Source of the DNA: Xenorhabdus szentirmaii DSM 16338
GTDB taxonomy: Bacteria > Pseudomonadota > Gammaproteobacteria > Enterobacterales > Enterobacteriaceae
Assembly: GCF_002632585.1 (NCBI RefSeq)
Contig: NZ_NIBV01000001.1
Span: forward strand, 1,507,203-1,571,202
Reading direction: 5' to 3'
DNA: 64,000 nt
Made by a program: the position numbers and the translations under genes
Shown: positions 57,561 to 64,000 of the stretch, in pieces
Numbering within the stretch: position 1 is the first letter of the stretch
Layout: each line of letters begins with the position of its first letter
The notes under the pieces: generated by a model
What the model saw: only the letters and a program-made list of their open reading frames with translations
Databases searched by the model: none
What the model was told of the DNA's origin: nothing

Positions 57561-58851
57561 TGTTACCATCTAAAATTTTCACATAAGCAGAGGAACGTAA
57601 TTCCTGCATCCAGTTTTGTGCTTCTTCATTGAACTTACGGTTGAGCAACAGACGGTAAGCCTGATCTTTCTGGGCTGCATCAGTTCTGTCAACCTTCCGG
57701 CTATCAAGCAATTGGATCAAGTGCCACCCGAAAGAGGAATGGACAGGTTGGCTGATCTCACCTTTTTTCAGTTTTATCAGCGTATCGCGGAAAGCCGGGT
57801 CATACGCACTTGGCAAGTTCCATCCCAGTTCTCCTTCACGCATGGCTGAGCCCGGATCTTCAGAATACTCTTTCGCTGCTTTTTCGAACGTGGTTTTGCC
57901 ACTCAGGATCTCTTCCCTGAGTTTCGTTAGCTCGTTGCGGGCCTGCTCATCATTCATGAGAGGAGAGGTTTTCAGCAGAATATGGCGGGCGTTCACTTCG
58001 GTGACGGAGATAGATGTCTGACCACCACGAATGTCATTCACTTTCAAAATGTGAAAACCAACACCGGAACGGATTGGGCCGATAATTTGCCCTTTATGTG
58101 CTGACTGAAGAGATTCGGAGAACAGAGAAGGCAGCTCTTGTAACCGGCTCCAACCCATATTCCCGCCTTTTAAGGCCTGAGAGTCACCGGAATAAGCAAT
58201 GGCCAGCTTACCGAAATCGCTGCCGTTTTTGAGTTCAGACAAGATTTTCTTAACTGTCGACTCCGCTTTTTCTACCTGAGCCTGAGTTGGATTTTCTGGC
58301 AGCGGAATAAGAATATGGCTGATATTCAACTCAGTATCCTGATGGTTCTGGCTGCTGATTTGATTGGCCAGTGAGTCAACTTCCTGTGGCAGGATAGTAA
58401 TGCGACGGCGTACTTCATTATTGCGAACTTCGGCAATGGTCATTTCCTTGCGGATCTGATTGCGGTAAGTCTCAAAACTAATGCCATCAGAAGACAGATT
58501 TTGTTTTAACTGGGCAAGGGTCATGTGGTTTTGAGCCGCAATATTTTCGATGGCAGAGTCCAGAGCTTGATCAGAAAGGGTAATTTGCATCTGTTTTGCC
58601 ATTTGCAAAATGATGTCATCCATAATCAGGCGCTCAAGGATCTGGTGACGCAATTCTTTTTCATCCGGTATTTGCTGGCCTGCATGTTTTGCATTGAGTT
58701 TTACGGACTGCAAAAGGCTGTTGACGTCACTTTCCAGTACGACATCATTGTTTACAATGGCAGCGACTTTATTCAGTGTTTGTGGTGCTGCCATTGCGAC
58801 AGAGCTTACTGAAAACATCAATCCGAGAATGAGCGTTCTCCAGTTCTTCAT
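57547..58851 (-). CDS. surA: Periplasmic peptidyl-prolyl isomerase and chaperone SurA
   Basis: A 434-residue protein (E. coli 428): signal peptide ([20 protein letters not shown], cleaved after MAA), N-terminal chaperone region (about 25-170), and two parvulin domains. The first has [11 protein letters not shown] and [13 protein letters not shown]; the second has [17 protein letters not shown] and [15 protein letters not shown]. It delivers outer-membrane proteins, including LptD encoded just upstream, to the BAM complex. It is in the lptD-surA-pdxA-rsmA-apaG-apaH operon. Confidence 0.98.
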   Translation of the reverse strand: MKNWRTLILGLMFSVSSVAMAAPQTLNKVAAIVNNDVVLESDVNSLLQSVKLNAKHAGQQIPDEKELRHQILERLIMDDIILQMAKQMQITLSDQALDSAIENIAAQNHMTLAQLKQNLSSDGISFETYRNQIRKEMTIAEVRNNEVRRRITILPQEVDSLANQISSQNHQDTELNISHILIPLPENPTQAQVEKAESTVKKILSELKNGSDFGKLAIAYSGDSQALKGGNMGWSRLQELPSLFSESLQSAHKGQIIGPIRSGVGFHILKVNDIRGGQTSISVTEVNARHILLKTSPLMNDEQARNELTKLREEILSGKTTFEKAAKEYSEDPGSAMREGELGWNLPSAYDPAFRDTLIKLKKGEISQPVHSSFGWHLIQLLDSRKVDRTDAAQKDQAYRLLLNRKFNEEAQNWMQELRSSAYVKILDGNNAQK

Positions 58852-58915
58852 ACATTTCCCATCATATTAAACCCGCCTTGGCGGGGTTATTGAGTTTACA
58901 TTGCGTTTATCGGTA

Positions 58916-61285
58916 TCAGAATGCCCGTTGGTAAGGAAGTATCCCCAGTTGTAACATTTTCTGACTACCCAAACTATGATTGTTACTTAAACCACGAAGT
59001 TCAACATTGAATGACCATTTGTTGTCATATTGACTACTGCCGAATCTCCAGTTATCGATTTTACGTTCATAACCTACATTGACCGCCCAACAGCACGTAT
59101 TGTATTGCAGGCCAACCAGCTGGCTTGCGGGCTGTTTCTCTTTGGTATCGTAATAATACGCGCCCACAAATGCCCAGCGATCGGACAGTGGCCAGCTTGC
59201 TGCCACACCGACCTGAGAAATGCCTTGCTGATAAGCAGGTGCCCCCCCTTTAATCGTGGCCTGAATATAATCACGATCGACAAAGCGATAGCTCAGTTGC
59301 ACTAAGCGATCATCATCACGGCGGTATTCTACGACGGCATTTCCCATTGTGACACTGCTCAGGCGGTTATCATACTGGATACCACCCTTTAAGCCCCAAT
59401 CGTCATTGACTCTCCAGTGTGCATCCCCGGCCCATGTGGTTGGCCCGGTTCCTTTCTTGTTTTTGAGAATATCTTTGGTGCCTGAATCGGGATCGGTATC
59501 CGTCGTTCGCGGGCGTTCAAAGTAGTAGATTTGACCTACGGACAGGCTAAAACGTTCAACTAAATCTTTATCGTAAATTCGGGTTGTTACCCCGGTGGTA
59601 AATTGATTAGCTGATGAAATGCGATCCAGCCCGCTGTAGAAGCGGTCACGGAATAAGCCGGTATAGTCTGCTTGCAGCAGAGCTGAATCAAAGTTATTGA
59701 TGTGGCTTTGGTCTTTATAAGGGACATAAAGATACTGAACGCGGGGTTCCAGGGTTTGCGTGTAATCCCGGTTGAAATTCATGGCGCGCTCAAACACCAT
59801 CTGTGCATCTGATTTAAACACAGGCAGAACACGGTTTATTGACTTCTCCAGCGAAGAATTTTCTTTTTTTGATTCAGTAGAAAGATCCTGCTCATAGTGG
59901 GTAGTCATCAGCTTAAATTCATTGTTGATGCTGGCCCAACCATTCGAGAGAGGCAGATTAAGAGAAGGTTCCAGATGCCAGCGGGTTGCATTTGGCCATT
60001 TATTGTTTACGCTGGTGAATCTTGCCACCTGGGCATAAGTATAAAAATCAAACGGACCCACATCGTTTTTATAGTAATTCAGGTCTAGCTGAGGTTCGAC
60101 CCGATAAGCTTTTCTTCTATTGTCAGGGGTGTCGAGGGTAAAAATCTGAAACTGTTTGGACGACAGTGTTGCATTCCAGTTTTGTTGCGCATAGCCAACG
60201 CTGAATTTTTGAGTGGCATAGCCATCAGTACTGGAGCCGTATTGCGAGGAATAATCGTTAAAATAGTCAGGATCACTGACCTTGGTATAATCAATGTTAA
60301 AACGCCAAACCTGATCCATGACCCCGCTGTGGTTCCAGTAAAATAACCAACGGTTGCTACTGTTCCGTTTAGCCCGGGTCCCGAGTTTTTTGTCTTGTTC
60401 ATACAGACGATCGTTGCCAATCCAATCCAGTGCAATAGTCCCAGCGCCGGCCTTCGTTAAGTAACGGAATTCATTGTCCAGTTTAAAGCCACGCTCAGAG
60501 ATAAAATGTGACGTAATGGTCGCATCATAGTTAGGGGCGATATTCCAGTAATAAGGCAACAGGAATTGGAAGCCGTTTTTATTCGAGAAACTGGCGTTGG
60601 GGATCAAAAAACCTGAACGGCGTTTATCGCCAATGGGCAGCTGCAAATATGGGCTGTAAAAAACAGGAACATTGGCAACCCGGAAACGGGCATTCCAGAT
60701 TTCAGCCACTTCTTCTTCACGGTCGAGGATCACTTCGGAGCCAACAACACTCCAGCTGTCATTACCCGGCAAACAGGACGTAAAGATCCCATTATTCAGA
60801 ATGGTGTAGCGGTTTTCATCCCGCAGCATCATTTTATCTGCACTGCCCCGGCCTTGACGGCCGACCATCTGGTAATTGCCTTGTTCGACATCCGCATCTT
60901 TATTGTTCAGGTTAGCCCAGACACGTGGCCCCTTTAAAATGATCAGGGGGTCGTCATAGCTGACATTGCCTGTTGCGGTAACCGTGCGGGTGGGGTCTTT
61001 ACCCGGTTCCTGTTTTTGTTCAAGCCGGACTTTATCTGCTGTCAGCGTCTTATTGCCTTGCCGGATATCAACGTTACCAACGAATTCAACGGAGTTGGAG
61101 GAATCACCGTGAGTATCATCAGACTTGATGTTGACCGGTATTTGATTCGGATCTCCTGTGATAATCGGCTTATCGTAGACAGGTACGCCAAACATACATT
61201 GCGCTGCAAGGTCAGCATGTGCTTGTTGACTGTAGAGTGCTGCCCAGACCATGGTGGCCAGCAGAGTGGGATAACATTTATTCAT
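58916..61285 (-). CDS. lptD: LPS-assembly protein LptD
   Basis: A 789-residue outer-membrane protein (E. coli 784). It has a signal peptide (1-24), the N-terminal OstA jellyroll that receives LPS (about 40-200, with [20 protein letters not shown]), and a large beta-barrel that ends in hydrophobic-aromatic strands (last residues YQRAF). Cysteines for the two inter-domain disulfides are in [18 protein letters not shown] and NTCCWAVNV. It inserts LPS in the outer leaflet with LptE. It is divergent from djlA. Confidence 0.98.
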   Translation of the reverse strand: MNKCYPTLLATMVWAALYSQQAHADLAAQCMFGVPVYDKPIITGDPNQIPVNIKSDDTHGDSSNSVEFVGNVDIRQGNKTLTADKVRLEQKQEPGKDPTRTVTATGNVSYDDPLIILKGPRVWANLNNKDADVEQGNYQMVGRQGRGSADKMMLRDENRYTILNNGIFTSCLPGNDSWSVVGSEVILDREEEVAEIWNARFRVANVPVFYSPYLQLPIGDKRRSGFLIPNASFSNKNGFQFLLPYYWNIAPNYDATITSHFISERGFKLDNEFRYLTKAGAGTIALDWIGNDRLYEQDKKLGTRAKRNSSNRWLFYWNHSGVMDQVWRFNIDYTKVSDPDYFNDYSSQYGSSTDGYATQKFSVGYAQQNWNATLSSKQFQIFTLDTPDNRRKAYRVEPQLDLNYYKNDVGPFDFYTYAQVARFTSVNNKWPNATRWHLEPSLNLPLSNGWASINNEFKLMTTHYEQDLSTESKKENSSLEKSINRVLPVFKSDAQMVFERAMNFNRDYTQTLEPRVQYLYVPYKDQSHINNFDSALLQADYTGLFRDRFYSGLDRISSANQFTTGVTTRIYDKDLVERFSLSVGQIYYFERPRTTDTDPDSGTKDILKNKKGTGPTTWAGDAHWRVNDDWGLKGGIQYDNRLSSVTMGNAVVEYRRDDDRLVQLSYRFVDRDYIQATIKGGAPAYQQGISQVGVAASWPLSDRWAFVGAYYYDTKEKQPASQLVGLQYNTCCWAVNVGYERKIDNWRFGSSQYDNKWSFNVELRGLSNNHSLGSQKMLQLGILPYQRAF

Positions 61286-61467
61286 AGATATTTATGCAGT
61301 TCCGTTATCAGTGGCATCGTGCCGGCAAATGCTCAGAGACTAACGTAGTTAATAAGTATACGCCAGAGTAAAGTTTTACTTTGCTAATCTTGCTGTTAGG
61401 CACAGAGCTTAATGAATAGTATGATAATGCAAAATCGCGCTCAGGGCATTGGGGAATTGAAGACTAT

Positions 61468-62277
61468 ATGCAGTATTGGGGAAAATTATTTGGATTAATA
61501 TTTGGTATTGCGTCCGGTGCCGGATTCTGGGGGATTGTGGTGGGGGTATCGCTGGGTCATCTGCTTGACACCGTCAGGCTGCGGAATCAACGCCAGACAC
61601 CGAAAGGGCCAACCCGACAGGCGCTTTTTTTTCGCGGTACTTTTCAGGTATTGGGGCACTTAACCAAATCGAAAGGCCGGGTAACAGAAACGGACATTCA
61701 ACTGGCCACTCAATTGATGGACAGAATGCAACTGCATGGCGATGCCCGCCTTGAGGCACAGCAGGCATTCCGTGAGGGTAAACAGCCTCAGTTCCGTTTA
61801 CGTGACACATTGCGGCAATTGCGACGCGCCTGCTTTGGCCGCTTTGATTTGGTCCGCATGTTTTTGGAAATTCAGCTTCAGGCCGCATTTGCGGATGGGG
61901 AACTGCATCCCAATGAAAGAAAGGTGCTGTTTGTCATCGCCGAAGAACTGGGCATTTCCCGCCGCCAGTTTGAGCAGTTTCTTGCCATGATGGAAGGGGG
62001 GCAGCACTTTGATGGTCAATATCGTCAGCACGGGCATTATCAAGGCCACGGGCAACCGCGCGCAACATTGGCGGATGCCTGTAAGGTACTGGGTGTCAGT
62101 GAAAATGATGATGCAGCAACCATCAAGCGAACCTACCGGAAACTGATGGGGGAACATCACCCTGACAAACTCGTGGCAAAAGGTTTACCACCAGAAATGA
62201 TGGAGATTGCGAAACAGAAAGCGCAATCCATCCAAGCGGCTTATGATTTGATTAAAAAAGAGAAAGGTTTTAAATAG
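61468..62277 (+). CDS. djlA: Membrane-anchored J-domain protein DjlA
   Basis: A 269-residue protein (E. coli 271). One N-terminal membrane helix rich in Gly ([20 protein letters not shown]) is followed by a TerB-like central domain (about 50-190) and a C-terminal J domain (about 200-269) with the HPD motif in [19 protein letters not shown]. It stimulates DnaK and affects Rcs phosphorelay signalling when overproduced. Divergent from lptD and convergent with rluA, as in E. coli. Confidence 0.97.
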   Translation: MQYWGKLFGLIFGIASGAGFWGIVVGVSLGHLLDTVRLRNQRQTPKGPTRQALFFRGTFQVLGHLTKSKGRVTETDIQLATQLMDRMQLHGDARLEAQQAFREGKQPQFRLRDTLRQLRRACFGRFDLVRMFLEIQLQAAFADGELHPNERKVLFVIAEELGISRRQFEQFLAMMEGGQHFDGQYRQHGHYQGHGQPRATLADACKVLGVSENDDAATIKRTYRKLMGEHHPDKLVAKGLPPEMMEIAKQKAQSIQAAYDLIKKEKGFK

Positions 62278-62407
62278 CACTTTTTGAATAGCACTTTTGA
62301 CAAATCGCACTTTTGGTATTCTCCTCGCCCTGACGAACGAGGTTTTATGGCGCACCGGATAAAAATCAAATAACCAGAAAAGGCAAACATCGCCAAAAGG
62401 GCGCCCA

Positions 62408-63079
62408 TTAAAAATCGGCCTTGCACTCAAAATGCATCGGTGTGCCATACTCAGGATGGGTAATCCACAGCTCTTGGGCATGCAGCTGCAAACGAGGTGC
62501 GAGCGCCTTTGCCTGAGTATGGGCATAGAACCGGTCACCGAGGATAGGGTTGCCAAGCGCCAGCATATGTACGCGAAGCTGATGGGAACGCCCTGTTATG
62601 GGTGCCAGCCTGACGCGGGTGGCGGGTATCTCGTTTTCATACTCCAGCACTTGATATTCAGTTTGTGCTGCTTTACCGGTTTCAAAACAAACTTTTTGCT
62701 TCGGTCTGTTTGGCCAGTCACAGATTAAGGGCAGATCCACCACGCCTTCATCCTGTTCCATTTTTCCCCATACCCGGGCGATATACACTTTTTTGGGTTC
62801 ACGTTCACGGAACTGGCGTTTAAGCTCACGCTCAGCGGCTTTATGCAATGCAACAACCATGATGCCGCTCGTCGCCATGTCCAGCCGATGTACGGATTCA
62901 GCGGCAGGAAACCCGGCCTGTATTCGAGTCATGATACTGTCCTTGTGCTCTTCTGCTTTTCCCGGCACAGAAAGTAACCCACTGGGTTTATTGACAACCA
63001 TAATGTGCTCATCCTGATACAGTACATATAACCAAGGATCAGTCGGGGGATTATAAGACTCCAGCATAGCGGCTCCCAT
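62408..63079 (-). CDS. rluA: Dual-specificity 23S rRNA/tRNA pseudouridine synthase RluA
   Basis: A 223-residue protein (E. coli 219). The catalytic aspartate is in ESVHRLDMATSGIMVVAL. Further family blocks are VNKPSGLLSVPGKAEEHKDS, LICDWPNRPKQKVCFETGKA and ITGRSHQLRVHMLALGNPIL. It modifies U746 of 23S rRNA and U32 of several tRNAs. Met5 (63067) is an alternative start. It follows rapA on the same strand, as in E. coli. Confidence 0.97.
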   Translation of the reverse strand: MGAAMLESYNPPTDPWLYVLYQDEHIMVVNKPSGLLSVPGKAEEHKDSIMTRIQAGFPAAESVHRLDMATSGIMVVALHKAAERELKRQFREREPKKVYIARVWGKMEQDEGVVDLPLICDWPNRPKQKVCFETGKAAQTEYQVLEYENEIPATRVRLAPITGRSHQLRVHMLALGNPILGDRFYAHTQAKALAPRLQLHAQELWITHPEYGTPMHFECKADF

Positions 63080-63144
63080 GATGTGAATAACGCTTATTTA
63101 AATAATAATTGTGAGATTAATGAGATATGGCCAATGAATAAAAA

Positions 63145-63174
63145 CTCAGGGAGTTTCCATGGAAATTCCCTGAG
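63145..63174 (-). terminator. Terminator of rapA
   Basis: CTCAGGGAGTTTCC (63145-63158) pairs with GGAAATTCCCTGAG (63161-63174) at 13 of 14 positions. On the minus strand it is followed by TTTTTATT. It separates rapA from rluA. Confidence 0.8.
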
Positions 63175-63205
63175 CTTGAATTAGCTATTTGTTATTCATG
63201 GCGGA

Positions 63206-64000
63206 TTATTGATGAGAAACGACCACCAAACGAATGGCATCGAGACGCCAGTTAGCCTGATCAAGATTGAGCAGTAAATTCTTGTGCTCAGACTCAATGG
63301 CACTCAGCTCATCATCACGGATATTCGGGTTAACCGCTTTCAGTGCTTCCAATCGTGACAACTCGGCTGATAGCACTTCATCCGCCTCTTTCTTCGCCTT
63401 CTCAATCAACTCACGCGCTTGCGCTTCAACCAGAGGCTCAGATTGCTGCAAAATGGCATGGACTTCCTTTTGCACCGCATTGACCAGCTTGCTTGCGTTG
63501 TGGCGATTGATCGCATTTAACTGGCGGTTGAAACTTTCAAACTCCACCTGAGGTGCCAGATTCGTTCCTTTTAGATCCAACAGCAGGCGAACCGGCGTTG
63601 GTGGCAAGAAACGGGTCAATTGCAGATGTTTCGGTGCCTGGGCTTCAACAACATAAATAAGCTCAACCAGCAGAGTTCCCACTGGCAGTGCTTTGTTTTT
63701 AAGGATAGAAACCGCACAGCTTCCGGTATCTCCTGACAGCACCAAATCCAGGCCATTGCGGATGATGGGATGTTCCCAGCTCAGGAATTGCGTATCTTCG
63801 CGGGACAGGGCTTTTTCACGGTCAAATGTAATGGAGCAGCCATCGGTTGGCAATCCCGGAAAATCAGGCACCAGCATATGGTCGGACGGATGCAGGGCAA
63901 TAATATTGTCACTGCGGTCTTCCTGATTAATGCCGATGATATCGAACAGGTTCAGGGCGAAATTCACCAACTCCGGATTGTTATCCTGAGCCGCAATTTT
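63206..64000 (-). CDS. rapA: RNA polymerase-associated protein RapA, C-terminal part (runs off the window)
   Basis: The last 264 codons of a long frame; the rest lies beyond 64000. The segment [40 protein letters not shown] and [20 protein letters not shown] are typical of the RapA C-terminal domain. RapA (HepA) is a SWI/SNF-family ATPase of about 968 residues that recycles RNA polymerase. The ATPase domain is not in this window. The neighbour order rapA-rluA-djlA-lptD matches E. coli. Confidence 0.97.
   Translation of the reverse strand, partial: KIAAQDNNPELVNFALNLFDIIGINQEDRSDNIIALHPSDHMLVPDFPGLPTDGCSITFDREKALSREDTQFLSWEHPIIRNGLDLVLSGDTGSCAVSILKNKALPVGTLLVELIYVVEAQAPKHLQLTRFLPPTPVRLLLDLKGTNLAPQVEFESFNRQLNAINRHNASKLVNAVQKEVHAILQQSEPLVEAQARELIEKAKKEADEVLSAELSRLEALKAVNPNIRDDELSAIESEHKNLLLNLDQANWRLDAIRLVVVSHQ

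Overview
The window is chromosomal DNA from a gamma-proteobacterium of the order Enterobacterales. The best fit is an insect-associated Morganellaceae such as Xenorhabdus (Photorhabdus is possible). The housekeeping proteins are all close to E. coli in length and motifs, and long blocks keep E. coli gene order. A DUF1240-type immunity protein, an IS701-family element, an aryl-polyene-type locus and a low-GC accessory region point to the insect-pathogen branch. The genus is an inference; no rRNA is present.

Positions 1-1850 hold the 5' end of a leftward operon (lipoprotein, O-methyltransferase, ketosynthase-like chain-length factor) that looks like the start of an aryl polyene pigment cluster. 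Positions 2390-3900 hold debris of phage tail genes and an intact HicAB toxin-antitoxin pair with its operator.

Positions 4573-16944 are an integrated element of about 12.4 kb, inserted in the 3' end of the tRNA-Ile2 (CAU) gene and flanked by a 45-bp direct repeat (43 matches). It carries a shattered integrase, a broken TOPRIM/DUF927 primase-helicase, a cluster of GGGATAA repeats that could be its origin, a membrane-toxin/DUF1240-immunity pair, and the head genes of an HK97-type phage in the order capsid, protease, portal, HNH, TerS, TerL. It then has a DUF3800 cargo gene, a C4-like antisense RNA region and a Ner-like regulator. There are no tail or lysis genes. This layout fits a decayed capsid-forming phage-inducible island (satellite). 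Capsid, protease, HNH, TerS and the cargo genes remain open, while integrase, primase, portal and TerL are broken.

Positions 17245-19490 carry a GNAT acetyltransferase and an IS701-family insertion sequence. Positions 19555-25371 are the rpsU-dnaG-rpoD macromolecular synthesis operon with divergent tsaD; a LexA-type box lies between them. Positions 25411-53559 follow the 68-69 min region of E. coli (plsY, folB, cca, ygiM, ygiF, glnE, hldE, ubiK, FMN riboswitch-ribB, ygiD, ygiC, ygiB, tolC, nudF, cpdA, yqiA, parE, parC, plsC, ftsP), with a few accessory genes inserted. Positions 53749-64000 follow the E. coli 1 min region (folA, apaH, apaG, rsmA, pdxA, surA, lptD, djlA, rluA, rapA). The two blocks, far apart in E. 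coli, are joined here at about 53.6 kb.

Points to look at first: the decayed satellite with its toxin-immunity pair and candidate origin and antisense RNA; Cca that has lost its HD phosphohydrolase motif; an inorganic triphosphatase with an eroded CHAD domain; and a glycine at the quinolone-determining Ser80 position of ParC.
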